Below the pieces are notes generated by a model that saw nothing but the letters and a program-made list of their open reading frames with translations, had not been told where the DNA came from and made no database searches. A stretch of 64,000 bases of DNA. Source: Bacteroidota bacterium. Lineage in GTDB: Bacteria > Bacteroidota > Bacteroidia > B-17B0 > Aurantibacillaceae. A program made the translations under genes and the position numbers. Positions 39,100 through 50,016 of this stretch are shown here, one piece after another. The stretch lies in NCBI GenBank assembly GCA_005787585.1, contig SYAL01000032.1:1-64000 (forward strand), read 5' to 3'. Numbering within the stretch: position 1 is the stretch's first letter; the number at the start of each line of letters is the position of its first letter.

Positions 39100-40506
39100 T
39101 TATCTTGTATTAAATAACCACGCGCTAGGGTCCATAGTTTTTTGGCCCTTCCAAATTTGAAGATTCATTGATGTCTTTTCTTCCTCATTGTCATGCATTA
39201 TTACTCCAATAGCTTGTTTGAGTGTTACCTTTTGTCCGGTTTTTACAAATACCTCAGCTAAATTACAATACACGCTTAAATACTCGCCATGGCGAATAAT
39301 CACTAATTTTCCTCCTGTAGGAGAAACGGCAATACTTGTAACTTCTCCTTCAAAAACCGCACGTGCCTGCATTCCTTTAATGGCACAAATCTCTATACCA
39401 CTATTTAATATCATAAACCCTTTTATTGCTGGATGCTCATGTTCGCCATAAGGCTCGCAAATAATCCCTTTTGCCACTGGCCATGGTAATTTTCCGCGAT
39501 TACTTTCAAAATCAATACTTAAGGCTTCTGCCTCTTCTGTTAAAATAGGAACAAATAAATTACCCTTCTTTTCAGGTTTAATAATTTCTTTAGGTATACT
39601 TTCTATTTTATCAGATTTTGGTGCAGGAATGATTTTTGTTTCAGTGCTATTTAATTTTTTTTGTTCTTCGTTTATTTTTTTAATTGCATTAGTTTTTTGT
39701 TCAATTTGTTTAGCAAATTGTTTAGCCGCCTCTTCTGATTTTCTTCGAATCTCATCTTCTATTAATTTTTTTATTTCTAATTGTAATTGCAAAGCCGCCT
39801 GTTTCTTTTTTTGTAATTCAGATTTTAATTGTTTTTCTTTTTTTTGCAACTCGGTAAGAAATTGTTCCTGTTCTTTTTTTTCACTTTTTAATACTTTTTT
39901 TTCCTCTTCTTCACTTCCAAGCAAATGATTTTTTTGATTAAGATTTTCATTTAACTCGATTATATACTCCGAAATTTGCTTTTGAGTACTGATAATCTCT
40001 AAGGCTTGTTTCTTTCTGTATTCAGAATACTGTTGCATATACTTGAGTCGAGAATATGCCTGATTAAAATCTGAAGAAGCGAAAATAAACATAAGAGTGC
40101 TATAGGCATCTTTGTTTCGCTGAGCAAATATCAACATTCGAGCATACTCTTTTTTTAATTTAATTAGGTTATTTCTTAATTTAATTTGTTTATTCTCATT
40201 CTCAAAAATTTCTGATTCTAAATTTTTTAATTCTGCGCTTATTGTATTAATCAGATCTTGTCTTTTTTGTATTCTTAAATTAATCGTAACAAGATTGCCA
40301 ATAGAAGATTTTTTATTTGCCTTAGTTTTATTTAAGATTGAGTTAATTTCTTTAATCTCATCATTAATACGTTTCTTTTTATTCTCAAGTTCCTTTTTTG
40401 GATTTTTTAATGGATATTGGGCCAAAATGCTAAAACTTGAAAAAAAGAAAAAGGTTAAAAGAAAAAAAATTAAAACGCTATTTTTTTTGTGCAGTAATGG
40501 CGACAT
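39100..40506 (-). CDS. EnvC-like coiled-coil protein with degenerate LytM domain
   Basis: 468 residues: signal peptide or anchor (about 8-30), long coiled coil (about 35-285, EKKEQEQFLTELQKKEKQ and similar), then a LytM/M23 fold from about 340 (GKLPWPVAKGIICEPYGEHEHP). The zinc ligands appear lost: the usual H-x-GIDI is ILNSGIEI, VYAHL-like is VYCNL, and the final HxH strand is MNLQIW. Such proteins act as amidase activators in cell separation, as EnvC does for AmiA/B, not as peptidases. Its start lies 29 bp inside the DUF4292 gene, and it is last in a four-gene overlapping operon. Confidence 0.9.
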   Translation of the reverse strand: MSPLLHKKNSVLIFFLLTFFFFSSFSILAQYPLKNPKKELENKKKRINDEIKEINSILNKTKANKKSSIGNLVTINLRIQKRQDLINTISAELKNLESEIFENENKQIKLRNNLIKLKKEYARMLIFAQRNKDAYSTLMFIFASSDFNQAYSRLKYMQQYSEYRKKQALEIISTQKQISEYIIELNENLNQKNHLLGSEEEEKKVLKSEKKEQEQFLTELQKKEKQLKSELQKKKQAALQLQLEIKKLIEDEIRRKSEEAAKQFAKQIEQKTNAIKKINEEQKKLNSTETKIIPAPKSDKIESIPKEIIKPEKKGNLFVPILTEEAEALSIDFESNRGKLPWPVAKGIICEPYGEHEHPAIKGFMILNSGIEICAIKGMQARAVFEGEVTSIAVSPTGGKLVIIRHGEYLSVYCNLAEVFVKTGQKVTLKQAIGVIMHDNEEEKTSMNLQIWKGQKTMDPSAWLFNTR

Positions 40507-41368
40507 ACTTTTTTGGGATAATCAGTATTAATTTTTGCGCTAAGTTTTTCTCAATACGAACATAATCAATTTTTATACTTACTTTTTTCTCTGCAGTTAT
40601 ATCAATATCAACATGACGTGGTGCATAAACGCTATCTATTTGATTGAATTGACTATATTTTACCAGAAATTTTCGATTTGTCAGGGGATCAATAAATTCA
40701 TTTTGAATAATTTTATAATTTTCAGGATTTAATGAAAGGACCTGATATGAGTCTCTTACTTCAATCTTACCACTTTGTATTTTTTTTAATTTAAGTCTAC
40801 GAATAGTGCTTAATAAATAAATACAGTTTTGCCTATCGGTTACAGGCTTTAGTTTAGTTTCATCATCGGTATAAAAATCAGCACTATTACCAAATAACAA
40901 TGCCTGGATAATATCATAATCAACATCTGCGTTTAATAAATTATTAATATAATTAAAATCGCCAACAAAAAAACTTTTTTCAATATAGTTCACAAACTTA
41001 ACTGAATCTTTTGTAATTAAAATTTTTGCCACTTCAAGCCCTAAAACATATTGAATAGAAATTAATATGGCGCTATCTTTTCTTATTTTAATTTTAATAT
41101 CAAAACTTTCTTCGTTAAAATCAAATAAAGATGAAACATTTGCTTTAGCCGAAATCCATTCAAAATCAAATTCATTTTGTTTAGCAAGCTTACACAGATT
41201 TTTAGAGTTTTTATATTCTAATTTACATTTTTCGTTGTATAAGTCTAGGGGCGTTATAATTGCCTCTTTTGATTTCTGTGTTTTCTGTTTATACTTACAG
41301 CTAATAACAAAAAAGAGAAGTGTAATTAAAATAAAATTTTTAAAAAAAAGATGGTCTATTTTAATCAT
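40478..41368 (-). CDS. DUF4292 family lipoprotein
   Basis: 296 residues. A hydrophobic N-terminus ends in the lipobox VISC at about residue 23, so the product is probably a lipid-anchored envelope protein. The mature part is beta-rich (DIKIKIRKDSAILISIQYVLGLEVAKILITKDSV), the recognisable DUF4292 core, which resembles LolA/LolB-type lipid-binding beta sheets. Function unproven. It overlaps the TPR lipoprotein gene by 8 bp and the EnvC-like gene by 29 bp. The order TPR protein, DUF4292, M23/EnvC-like is one I associate with Bacteroidota. Confidence 0.85.
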   Translation of the reverse strand: MIKIDHLFFKNFILITLLFFVISCKYKQKTQKSKEAIITPLDLYNEKCKLEYKNSKNLCKLAKQNEFDFEWISAKANVSSLFDFNEESFDIKIKIRKDSAILISIQYVLGLEVAKILITKDSVKFVNYIEKSFFVGDFNYINNLLNADVDYDIIQALLFGNSADFYTDDETKLKPVTDRQNCIYLLSTIRRLKLKKIQSGKIEVRDSYQVLSLNPENYKIIQNEFIDPLTNRKFLVKYSQFNQIDSVYAPRHVDIDITAEKKVSIKIDYVRIEKNLAQKLILIIPKKYVAITAQKK

Positions 41369-43115
41369 TTAATTTTTTTTCTTTAATTTTTTTTTCTAAC
41401 CAATCTGAATTATTTCCGGCTTGTTTTGAATCAATCCATTTTTTCAAAGCTTCCTCTTTTTTATTTAATTTATATAAAACATCACCGTAATGCTCTAAAA
41501 TAGTAGCATTTTTTAATCCCATCTCAGATGATTTTGATAACCAAATTTCAGCTTCAGTATATTTTTTTTGTTGATATAAAATCCAGCCAAAAGTATCCAT
41601 ATAATTTCTGTCGTTTGGCTTCAACTCATTTGCTCGACTAGAATATTTTTCTGCAATTAATAAATTTTCATTTCTTAAAGAAAGATAATAAGCAAAATTA
41701 TTTAATACGTATGTATTGTCAGAATTAATTTTTAACGCTGCTTCAAATGCTTTATCAGAATTCGCATATTCTTTTAAATAATGATAAGTGTCGCCCAAAT
41801 TAGAATAAAAATCAATCTTTAAAGATTTATTGTCATAAACAAACTCTATCCCTTCGGTTAAAGATTTAACTGCTTTTAAATAATTTTTTAACTGATTGTT
41901 CGCAATACCATTAAAAAAATAGGCTGAAGCTACGGTTGGGAATAAATCAATGGCAATAGCACTATGATGCTCTAATGAATCATATTTAGCTAATTTATAA
42001 TCAGTAAGAAGTAATTTATCCCATGTGCTATAATTTCTTTTGTCTAAATTTGCCGCTTCGAATAAATAAAATTCTGCATTAGACAAACTATCTTTTAGCA
42101 TTAAAAAATTTGCAATTAATAAATTTGGTTCTGCTAATTTGGGATGACTAGTTAAAATTATTTTAGCTAACTTAATCCCCTGGTTTATAAAATCTGATTG
42201 CAAAAATTCTTCCGCCCTCTTATAATAAGAAGATAAAATGTTTGTCTTAGTATTTATATCTAAATCTGGATTTTGAAACGCCTTTATCAAACAATTAAAA
42301 GCCTCATTTTCTTCCCCTTTTAAATTATAATAATCATATAAAGCTAGATTAACATTAGGATTAACAGGTTCTAAAAGTAACATTTTATCATACATTTGTT
42401 TTGCTTTCTCTGGCTTATTTATATCAAAATAAAAATCGGCCAAATAGCCATAGTATTTTACCTCGTTGAGGTTTGATTGAGATAATTTCAATAATTCAAT
42501 TTCTATTTCTTTGACTTTATTTTGGCTCTTCAATAATTTAACTTTATTAATAGTTATATGATCACTGATTCCAAAATTCTTTTCAAGATCATTATATATT
42601 TTATAAGCATTTTCATGTTGCCCCATCACTGCGAATTCAATTGCTAAATCTTCTTTAAATTCAGTTTTATTTGGAAAATTTTTAATAAGTGCTTGTCTTA
42701 ATTTCAATGCTTGATCAAATTGTTTTTGTCCATTCAAACAATCAATAGCAAGCAATTGATACCACTCGTTTTTTATATCGAAATCAGCACAATACTTTGC
42801 TAGCTGTAAAGCCTCTTTATTATTACCTAATAATCTGTATATATTGGCCAATTCATAACTCACAGGGGCGCTAATGGGATCTATTCGCTTGCATTCCTTA
42901 AACATTATTAATGCCTCCTGTAAATTTCCTTTCATTCTTGCAGAGCAGGCGTCAACATATAAAGAAGCAAATTGCAACTCGTCTGTATTCGAATTTTCAG
43001 AGTTATTCTTTCGCTCTTCCGACAGTTTTTTTTGTAAATGACAAGAAAATAAAATCCAAACAAAAATGCAGGATATAAAAAAAATTAAACTATATTTTAT
43101 GAATTTACGAAACAA
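41361..43115 (-). CDS. TPR-repeat lipoprotein
   Basis: 584 residues. The membrane segment 8-24 ends in LFSC, an acceptable lipobox. The rest is about a dozen TPR-like helical hairpins, for example AYKIYNDLEKNFG, AKQMYDKMLLLEPVNPNVNL and NSDKAFEAALKINSDNTYVLNNFAYYL. TPR proteins scaffold complexes, and partners are probably the co-encoded DUF4292 and EnvC-like proteins. It overlaps the nucleotidyltransferase gene by 11 bp. Confidence 0.88.
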   Translation of the reverse strand: MFRKFIKYSLIFFISCIFVWILFSCHLQKKLSEERKNNSENSNTDELQFASLYVDACSARMKGNLQEALIMFKECKRIDPISAPVSYELANIYRLLGNNKEALQLAKYCADFDIKNEWYQLLAIDCLNGQKQFDQALKLRQALIKNFPNKTEFKEDLAIEFAVMGQHENAYKIYNDLEKNFGISDHITINKVKLLKSQNKVKEIEIELLKLSQSNLNEVKYYGYLADFYFDINKPEKAKQMYDKMLLLEPVNPNVNLALYDYYNLKGEENEAFNCLIKAFQNPDLDINTKTNILSSYYKRAEEFLQSDFINQGIKLAKIILTSHPKLAEPNLLIANFLMLKDSLSNAEFYLFEAANLDKRNYSTWDKLLLTDYKLAKYDSLEHHSAIAIDLFPTVASAYFFNGIANNQLKNYLKAVKSLTEGIEFVYDNKSLKIDFYSNLGDTYHYLKEYANSDKAFEAALKINSDNTYVLNNFAYYLSLRNENLLIAEKYSSRANELKPNDRNYMDTFGWILYQQKKYTEAEIWLSKSSEMGLKNATILEHYGDVLYKLNKKEEALKKWIDSKQAGNNSDWLEKKIKEKKLND

Positions 43116-44115
43116 TCTGAGAATAATCGCTAATACTTAAATCTGAAGATTTCCCCCTTACCTCTGCACCTATTCCGATAATACTATCAGATATATTTGC
43201 ATAAATAATAGTTGCGCTACTTTGTATAACTGAATTTTTTACAATGCTGTTTGTGATTTTTGTGTTATGCCCCATACTTACATATGGCCCAATAATTGAA
43301 TCGCTTATTTCAACATTGTTTCCAATATAACATGGCTCTATAATAATACTATTAGTGTTTTTTATTTTATTACCCTTAAGCTCTGGCTTGTTTTTATCAA
43401 ATTCTAATAATCTCTGATTGGTATATACGGCTGCATTTTTATTACCACAATCTAACCACTCCGAAACCTGACCGGGTATAAAATTTAAGCCTTTATCTTT
43501 CATGTTTTCTAAAGCGTTTGTTAATTGATACTCTCCTTTTTCGGTAATCTGATTATCTAATAAATATTGTAATTCGTTTTTTAGATTTTCGCCATTTTTA
43601 AAATAATAAATACCAATAATTGCTAAATCGCTAACAAACAAACTTGGTTTCTCAATAAAGTCTGTAATGACGCCTAACTCATTTATTTTAACAACTCCAA
43701 ATTGACTGGGGTCCTTAATTTTTTGGACCCAAATAACCCCTTCTTTCTCTGTATCCATAACAAAATCTGCTTTAAACAAAGTATCGGCAAATGCAATTAT
43801 TGTTTTACCTTTCATAGCCTCTTTTGCGCACATAATGGCATGCGCTGTTCCCAGGGCCTTATCTTGATAATAAATACTTCCCTTTGCTCCTTGACTTTCA
43901 GCTATTTGTAGTAAATTTTGTTCTACTTCTGACCCAAAATCTGGTCCAACTATAAAGGCAATCTCAGATACTTTTTCTCCACAAACCTTTGTGATATCCT
44001 CAACTAAGCGCTGAACAATTGGTTTTCCTCCAAGTGGAATTAAGGGCTTGGCAGTAGTTAATGTATGTGGGCGCATACGTTTTCCTTTGCCCGCCATTGG
44101 AATAATAATTTGCAT
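43105..44115 (-). CDS. Sugar-phosphate nucleotidyltransferase
   Basis: 336 residues. The N-terminal nucleotide-binding motif is MQIIIPMAGKGKRMRPHTLTTAKPLIPLGGKPI. Then come YQDKALGTAHAI, the metal Asp in IAFADTLF, and DFIEKP. A C-terminal left-handed beta-helix (IIEPCYIGNNVEISDSIIGPYV) follows the catalytic domain. It resembles the GalU/RmlA/mannose-1-phosphate guanylyltransferase superfamily, and the exact sugar and nucleotide are not decidable. It heads the overlapping operon with the TPR, DUF4292 and EnvC-like genes. Confidence 0.88.
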   Translation of the reverse strand: MQIIIPMAGKGKRMRPHTLTTAKPLIPLGGKPIVQRLVEDITKVCGEKVSEIAFIVGPDFGSEVEQNLLQIAESQGAKGSIYYQDKALGTAHAIMCAKEAMKGKTIIAFADTLFKADFVMDTEKEGVIWVQKIKDPSQFGVVKINELGVITDFIEKPSLFVSDLAIIGIYYFKNGENLKNELQYLLDNQITEKGEYQLTNALENMKDKGLNFIPGQVSEWLDCGNKNAAVYTNQRLLEFDKNKPELKGNKIKNTNSIIIEPCYIGNNVEISDSIIGPYVSMGHNTKITNSIVKNSVIQSSATIIYANISDSIIGIGAEVRGKSSDLSISDYSQIVS

Positions 44116-44170
44116 AATAATTATACTATTTGGTAAAAATAATATAATTTACCGAAGTTATTAAGTAAAT

Positions 44171-44719
44171 ATGCCTGTTAAAAAATACTTTATTGCGATT
44201 GTAATTCCGCAACCCTTATTCGATAAAATCGAAGCTATTAAAAACTTGCTGTTGATGTCGTATCAACTCAAGTGTGCCTTAAGAAGTCCGTCTCATATAA
44301 CTCTTCATAGGCCATTTGAATGGAAAGAAGAAAAAGAAAAAATATTAATAGAAATCCTCTCTGGCTTCAAATTTGAAGAAGATTTCAAAATTGCATTAAA
44401 AAATTATAACTTTTTTGACCCCAGAGTTATTTATGTTGATGTTTGTACAAATGATATTTTAAATAAGCTTCATTCAGAATTAACCCAATTTGCTAAACAA
44501 AAATTGAGATTATTTAATGATTTAGAAGATAAACGAAGATTTCATCCTCATGTCACCATTGCATTTAGGGATATCAAGAAAAATTTATTTCCCATTTTAA
44601 AAGAAAAATTTATTTCAGAAGAAATAAATGGAGAATTTAAATACCAGGGATTTAATCTATTAAAACTTAATAAAAAATGGGAAGAAGTCTTTTTTTTTAA
44701 AAATAAACAAATTCCATAA
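44171..44719 (+). CDS. 2'-5' RNA ligase family (2H phosphoesterase) protein
   Basis: 182 residues with two HxT-type motifs: HITL near residue 43 (SPSHITLHRPF) and HVTI near 127 (RFHPHVTIAFRD). These define the 2H phosphoesterase/LigT-ThpR fold. Family members ligate or hydrolyse 2',5' or 2',3'-cyclic phosphate bonds in RNA; the true substrate here is unknown. It is divergent from the sugar nucleotidyltransferase gene and separated from sdhC by 220 bp. Confidence 0.85.
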   Translation: MPVKKYFIAIVIPQPLFDKIEAIKNLLLMSYQLKCALRSPSHITLHRPFEWKEEKEKILIEILSGFKFEEDFKIALKNYNFFDPRVIYVDVCTNDILNKLHSELTQFAKQKLRLFNDLEDKRRFHPHVTIAFRDIKKNLFPILKEKFISEEINGEFKYQGFNLLKLNKKWEEVFFFKNKQIP

Positions 44720-44939
44720 AACAACCTTACCGTTTTAGATTTAAAAAATATAAATAAATTTAACATAAGTTAATAAAATTTAAAATGATTCTAAATAATC
44801 TTGGTCCCCTTATTTATCGAATGAAACGAGTCATTTTGAATATTTTTTAGAAATTTAATATAAAATCATTTAAACCTATACTTGATTATAATTGTTATCT
44901 GATTAACTTTAAAAATTAAATTATCAAGTTTTTAATATT

Positions 44940-45614
44940 ATGAGCGAAAAATCATTTTTTTTATCTTCTTCAATCGGAAAAAAAATAGCCATGGGTTTAA
45001 CTGGGTTGTTTTTAATTTCTTTTTTAATCGTTCACGTAAGCGTTAATTCTTGTATTTTTATAAATGATGGTGGAATAACATTTAATACTGCGGCTCACTT
45101 TATGGCAACAAATCCAATTATTCGCATTATAGAACTTGGTCTTTTTGCTGGATTAATTTTGCATATCATTTTTGCGCTTTTGCTTACTATTGAAAATAAA
45201 AAAGCTCGTCCTGTTGGATACCAAAAAATAAATGGTTCGGCAAATAGCAATTGGTATTCCCGTTCAATGGGTATATTAGGCTCCTTATTACTTATTTTTT
45301 TAGTCGTTCACTTAGCCCATTTTTGGATAGACACTAAAATTGCAGTTTTTACTGGAAAAGCTGATGAACATAATACTTTTAATGAAATGAAAAAAGTTTT
45401 TTCAGTTTGGTATATTGTGGCTCTTTATTTGATTGGAGTGGGTAGTTTACTTTTTCATATTTTACATGGCTTTCAATCGGCCTTTCAAACATTGGGTTTA
45501 AATCACAAAAAATATACCCCTATTATTAAGAAAACTGGACTTTGGTTCTCAATTATTGTTTGTCTATTATTCGCTTCAATGCCGGTGGCAATTTTTGCAG
45601 AATTAATCAAATAA
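44940..45614 (+). CDS. sdhC: Succinate dehydrogenase cytochrome b subunit
   Basis: 224 residues, five membrane spans, the single-subunit B-type anchor used by Bacteroidota. Histidines at 32, 75, 124, 127, 173 and 176 include the expected ligands for two b hemes. [20 protein letters not shown] opens the family signature. It anchors SdhAB and passes electrons to (mena)quinone. It is first gene of sdhCAB, 19 bp ahead of sdhA. The 220-bp upstream gap presumably holds the operon promoter, though I found no exact TAnnTTTG there. Confidence 0.95.
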   Translation: MSEKSFFLSSSIGKKIAMGLTGLFLISFLIVHVSVNSCIFINDGGITFNTAAHFMATNPIIRIIELGLFAGLILHIIFALLLTIENKKARPVGYQKINGSANSNWYSRSMGILGSLLLIFLVVHLAHFWIDTKIAVFTGKADEHNTFNEMKKVFSVWYIVALYLIGVGSLLFHILHGFQSAFQTLGLNHKKYTPIIKKTGLWFSIIVCLLFASMPVAIFAELIK

Positions 45615-45633
45615 ACTTTATTATTTAAATATT

Positions 45634-47622
45634 ATGGCTTCATCATCTAAATTAAATGCAAAAATTCCTGAAGGAACATTAGAACAAAAATGGACTAAAT
45701 ATCGATCAAATGTTCACTTAGTAAACCCCGCTAATAAGCGAAGTTTAGAAATTATTGTGGTTGGATCTGGGCTTGCTGGCTCTTCTGCAGCTGCTTCTTT
45801 GGCAGAAATGGGATACAAAGTAAAGGTATTTTGCTTTCAAGATTCTCCACGAAGAGCTCACAGCATAGCTGCACAAGGCGGGATAAATGCGGCAAAAAAT
45901 TATCAAAACGATGGAGATAGTGTATATCGTTTATTTTACGATACAATTAAAGGAGGTGATTATCGAGCGCGGGAAGCTAATGTTCATCGCCTAGCAGAAA
46001 TATCCGGTAGTATTATTGATCAATGTGGTGCTCAAGGAGTTCCTTTTGCCCGTGAATATGGCGGTACATTGAGCAACCGTAGTTTTGGCGGAACTCAGGT
46101 TCAACGAACTTTTTACGCGGCTGGTCAAACTGGACAGCAATTATTGTTAGGAGCATACTCTGCTCTTCAGCGACAAATTGGAATGGGGGCGGTTAAATTA
46201 TTCGCTCGCCACGAAATGATGGAAGTGGTTAAAATAGATGGAAAAGCCAGAGGAATTATTGCCCGCGATTTAATTACTGGAAAATTAGAGCGTCATTTTG
46301 GTCATGCTGTTTTATTGTGTACTGGCGGTTATGGTAATGTTTTTTATTTATCAACCAACGCTATGGGTTGTAATGTCACAGCCGCATGGAAAGCCCATAA
46401 AAACGGAGCGTTTTTCGGAAATCCTTGTTACACGCAAATCCATCCAACTTGCATTCCAGTTTCAGGAGACCATCAGTCTAAACTAACATTAATGTCAGAG
46501 TCCTTAAGAAACGATGGTAGAATTTGGACTTCAAAAATACAAAATGATGCCCGAAAGCCAAACGATATACCTGATGAAGAAAGAGATTATTTCCTAGAAC
46601 GTCGATATCCAGCCTTTGGTAATTTAGTTCCGCGCGATGTAGCAAGCAGAGCGGCTAAAGAAAGGTGTGATGCTGGCTTTGGCTCAGGAGCCAGTAAAAT
46701 GGCGGTATATCTTGATTTTGCTGCTAATACAGAGCGTTATGGAAAAATTGAAACGACTAAACATAATTTACATAATCCTAGTAAAGAAGAAATTATTCGA
46801 CTTGGAAAAGCTGTTATTAAAGAAAAATATGGGAATTTGTTCGACATGTATAAACAAATTACTGGCGAAGATCCTTACGAAGTTCCGATGCGAATATACC
46901 CAGCGGTTCACTATACTATGGGTGGACTTTGGGTTGATTACAATTTGATGACCACCGTGCCAGGATTGTTTGCTTTGGGCGAAGCTAATTTTAGTGACCA
47001 TGGTGCCAACCGATTAGGCGCATCAGCTTTGATGCAAGGCTTAGCCGACGGTTACTTTGTAATCCCCTATACAATTGGAGATTATTTATCAGAAGAAATT
47101 AGAACTAAAACTATTTCTACCGATAATGAAGCATTTTTAATAGCAGAAGCCAAAGTTCAAGATCATATCCATAAGTTAATGAACATAAAAGGCAGTAAGC
47201 CTGTAGATCATTTTCATAAGCGATTAGGAAAAATTATGTGGGAAAAATGTGGTATGGCTCGAAATAAAGAAGGATTAAATTGGGCTATTTCTGAAATTAC
47301 CTCTTTGAGAAAAGAATTTTGGAGCGATGTGTGCGTTCCAGGAGAAGCAAATGAATTTAATCCTGAGCTAGAAAAAGCATCTCGAGTTGCAGATTTTTTA
47401 GAACTAGGAGAGCTGATGTGTATTGATGCATTAGATAGAAAAGAAAGCTGCGGCGGTCATTTTAGAGAAGAATATCAAACCGAAGAAGGCGAGGCTTTAA
47501 GAGATGATAAAAATTACGCTTATGTTGCGGCATGGGAATATAAAAATGAAAGCGATTTTAAACTACACAAAGAAGAATTAAATTACGAAAATATTAAAAT
47601 TGCACAACGATCATACAAATAA
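45634..47622 (+). CDS. sdhA: Succinate dehydrogenase flavoprotein subunit
   Basis: 662 residues. FAD site [20 protein letters not shown] (about 42-61). The flavin-attachment histidine is in [15 protein letters not shown]. Catalytic and substrate regions are [17 protein letters not shown] and [15 protein letters not shown], with [17 protein letters not shown] closing the FAD domain. The extended length and [13 protein letters not shown] match Bacteroidota/epsilon-type B SdhA. It oxidises succinate to fumarate, or the reverse under anaerobiosis. It is 5 bp upstream of sdhB. Confidence 0.97.
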   Translation: MASSSKLNAKIPEGTLEQKWTKYRSNVHLVNPANKRSLEIIVVGSGLAGSSAAASLAEMGYKVKVFCFQDSPRRAHSIAAQGGINAAKNYQNDGDSVYRLFYDTIKGGDYRAREANVHRLAEISGSIIDQCGAQGVPFAREYGGTLSNRSFGGTQVQRTFYAAGQTGQQLLLGAYSALQRQIGMGAVKLFARHEMMEVVKIDGKARGIIARDLITGKLERHFGHAVLLCTGGYGNVFYLSTNAMGCNVTAAWKAHKNGAFFGNPCYTQIHPTCIPVSGDHQSKLTLMSESLRNDGRIWTSKIQNDARKPNDIPDEERDYFLERRYPAFGNLVPRDVASRAAKERCDAGFGSGASKMAVYLDFAANTERYGKIETTKHNLHNPSKEEIIRLGKAVIKEKYGNLFDMYKQITGEDPYEVPMRIYPAVHYTMGGLWVDYNLMTTVPGLFALGEANFSDHGANRLGASALMQGLADGYFVIPYTIGDYLSEEIRTKTISTDNEAFLIAEAKVQDHIHKLMNIKGSKPVDHFHKRLGKIMWEKCGMARNKEGLNWAISEITSLRKEFWSDVCVPGEANEFNPELEKASRVADFLELGELMCIDALDRKESCGGHFREEYQTEEGEALRDDKNYAYVAAWEYKNESDFKLHKEELNYENIKIAQRSYK

Positions 47623-47627
47623 TAATT

Positions 47628-48383
47628 ATGAGTCAAGGAAATATGAACCTCACTTTAAAAGTGTGGAAACAAAAAAATAAAAACGAAAAAGGTCGTTTTG
47701 AAACTTTCGATGCAAAAGGCATTTCGCCTGATATGAGTTTTTTAGAAATGTTCGACGTTGTAAACGAAAGATTAATTAGTTCAGGTAAAGAACCTATCGC
47801 ATTTGATCACGATTGTCGAGAAGGTATTTGTGGTATGTGTAGCATGTATATAAATGGCAGGCCACATGGCCCAAAACAAGGCGTTACAACTTGTCAACTT
47901 CATATGCGAAGCTTTAAAGATGGAGATACCATTGTAGTTGAACCATGGAGAAGTGCGGCATTTCCTGTAATAAAAGATTTAGCCGTAAATCGTTCTTCGT
48001 TTGATAGAATTATAGCTTCAGGGGGGTTTGTTTCCGTAAATACTGGTAACGCTAAAGATGCTAATAATATTTTAATTCCAAAACATGATGCTGATGATGC
48101 ATTTAATGCTGCGGCTTGTATTGGTTGTGGTGCATGTGTAGCGGCCTGTAAAAATAGCAGTGCGATGCTATTTGTTTCGGCAAAAGTTTCTCAATTAGCT
48201 TTATTGCCTCAAGGCCAATTTGAAAAGAAAGAACGTGTTTTAAACATGGTAAAACAAATGGATGAAGAAGGCTTTGGTAATTGTACTAATACTGGAGCCT
48301 GCGAAGCCGAATGTCCAAAAAGCATTTCTCTCGAAAATATTGCTAGAATGAACAGAGAATATTTAAAAGCGAGCTTTTCTTAA
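47628..48383 (+). CDS. sdhB: Succinate dehydrogenase iron-sulfur subunit
   Basis: 251 residues with all three cluster motifs. The 2Fe-2S region is [17 protein letters not shown] with a later Cys in TTCQLH; the 4Fe-4S motif is [15 protein letters not shown]; the 3Fe-4S region is [15 protein letters not shown]. It carries electrons from SdhA to the SdhC hemes and quinone. It is last in sdhCAB; 41 bp separate its stop from that of the convergent kinase gene. Confidence 0.97.
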   Translation: MSQGNMNLTLKVWKQKNKNEKGRFETFDAKGISPDMSFLEMFDVVNERLISSGKEPIAFDHDCREGICGMCSMYINGRPHGPKQGVTTCQLHMRSFKDGDTIVVEPWRSAAFPVIKDLAVNRSSFDRIIASGGFVSVNTGNAKDANNILIPKHDADDAFNAAACIGCGACVAACKNSSAMLFVSAKVSQLALLPQGQFEKKERVLNMVKQMDEEGFGNCTNTGACEAECPKSISLENIARMNREYLKASFS

Positions 48384-48424
48384 ATTGCTATAAAATCTTT
48401 TTTTCTTATTTCTTCTAAAAAAAA

Positions 48425-49939
48425 TTAGTTTTTTATTTCTATTCTAAAGGTTGTGCCTTTACTAATTTCACTTTGTATTACATGTATTTTTCCATGATGA
48501 TACGATTCGATTATTCTTTTAGTTAAACTTAATCCTAGACCCCATCCTCTTTTTTTGGTGGTATACCCAGGTTCAAATATTGTTTTAAACTTTGATTTTG
48601 GAATACCTTTTCCTGTATCAATAATATCAATAAAAATCCCTTCTGAAAAATCCGTCAAATTAATAATAATAGCCCCTTTGCCCTCCATTGCATCAACTGC
48701 ATTTTTACACAAATTTTCGATTACCCATTCAAATAAAGGTGCGCATAAATTTATATTTACTTGTTTTTTAGGTAAATTTAAAGTGTAAATAACGTTTCGC
48801 GAAGTTCGTTTCTTTAAATAATCTACCGCATTTATTAGTAACAGATTAATATTTTCTGAAGATAAAGTTGGTTGAGATCCGATTTTGCTAAAACGATCAG
48901 TAATAGTATTTAATCGTTTCACATCTTGGTTCATTTCAGCAACAATGGCCTCGTCAACTCCTAAAGTAATCAAGTGTTCATTCCATGCCATAAGCGACGA
49001 AAGTGGGGTCCCTAATTGATGCGCGGTTTCTTTACTCATACCCACCCAAACCTGATCTTGCTCAGCTTTTCGGGCTGTACTAAATAAAATATATGCAATA
49101 ATTAAAAATAAACCAATTACACCAAATTGAATATATGGATAATACTTTAGCCTTGTTATTAATTCAGATGAAGCATAAAAAATATAGTCCTTTGATCCAT
49201 CCCCTAAATCAATTTCAATTGGAGTATTTTGTGCAGCTAAATTATTTAAAGTTAATTGTAATTTATCGGGAGTATTGACTTTGTTCTCATCAATTTTTCC
49301 AATAGCAATAATGGTATCTTTTAAATTATTTGTAAAAATAACAGGAACATCAGCAGAATTAATTACCACTTCGGTAATAAAGGATTTAATTAAACTGTCA
49401 AACACTAATTTAATATCGTTAAAAACACGGCTGTCTTTATGATAAAGCTTTTGCTTTATCCCTTTATAAATATTTATTTCAACAGGGTCATATAAATTTT
49501 TCATACTTTTTAATTCCTGATTTAGATAAACTGGATCGTTTTCTTTTAAAGAATCTAAATTGCGTTTAGATAAAATATTATCTGCTGCGTCGGTAAGAAT
49601 AACTGGAACAGTTGTGTTTTCTTGTAAAACTTTTAAAATAAAAGAGATGTCTTGATTATTGGTTAAATCTGAGCCTTTACTTAATTCTTTAGTTGCTTCG
49701 GCAAAAAGCTCAGCTTTTTTGGATTCACCTAATTTAATTTTTTCAAAAAGTTTTTTTGTAAATTTAACTAAACTTGCTTTTTTTTGAACTGCCTTAGCCC
49801 ATAATTTCACTTTTTGTTTTTCGTTATTCGAAATATTTTTAACTAAATTATTGGTATACCAAAACGATGCAATCACAATAGAAAACGCCATGACGGAAAG
49901 CCCAAACTTCCATTGATTTTTTTTATCGTAAATATTCAA
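48425..49939 (-). CDS. Membrane sensor histidine kinase
   Basis: 504 residues. Membrane spans at about 11-30 and 270-290 enclose a ~240-residue extracytoplasmic sensor region of unrecognised type. The kinase core follows: H-box KETAHQLGTPLSSLMAWNEH, N-box ENLCKNAVDAMEG, G1 IDTGKGIP, F-box TIFEPGYTTKKRG and G2 GWGLGLSLTKRI. No HAMP domain is evident. No response regulator lies next to it, so it is an orphan here and its signal and target are unknown. Confidence 0.92.
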   Translation of the reverse strand: MNIYDKKNQWKFGLSVMAFSIVIASFWYTNNLVKNISNNEKQKVKLWAKAVQKKASLVKFTKKLFEKIKLGESKKAELFAEATKELSKGSDLTNNQDISFILKVLQENTTVPVILTDAADNILSKRNLDSLKENDPVYLNQELKSMKNLYDPVEINIYKGIKQKLYHKDSRVFNDIKLVFDSLIKSFITEVVINSADVPVIFTNNLKDTIIAIGKIDENKVNTPDKLQLTLNNLAAQNTPIEIDLGDGSKDYIFYASSELITRLKYYPYIQFGVIGLFLIIAYILFSTARKAEQDQVWVGMSKETAHQLGTPLSSLMAWNEHLITLGVDEAIVAEMNQDVKRLNTITDRFSKIGSQPTLSSENINLLLINAVDYLKKRTSRNVIYTLNLPKKQVNINLCAPLFEWVIENLCKNAVDAMEGKGAIIINLTDFSEGIFIDIIDTGKGIPKSKFKTIFEPGYTTKKRGWGLGLSLTKRIIESYHHGKIHVIQSEISKGTTFRIEIKN

Positions 49940-50016
49940 ATTAACTATATTAAGATTTATAAAGATAATGATAAAAAAAACAAACTGAACCTAATAATTC
50001 TAAGCTCTAAATTTCT

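Noticed and set aside
44816-44838. Possible stem AATGA...TCATT upstream of sdhC
   Set aside because: Arms are only five bases and A/T-rich; no terminator or riboswitch features.
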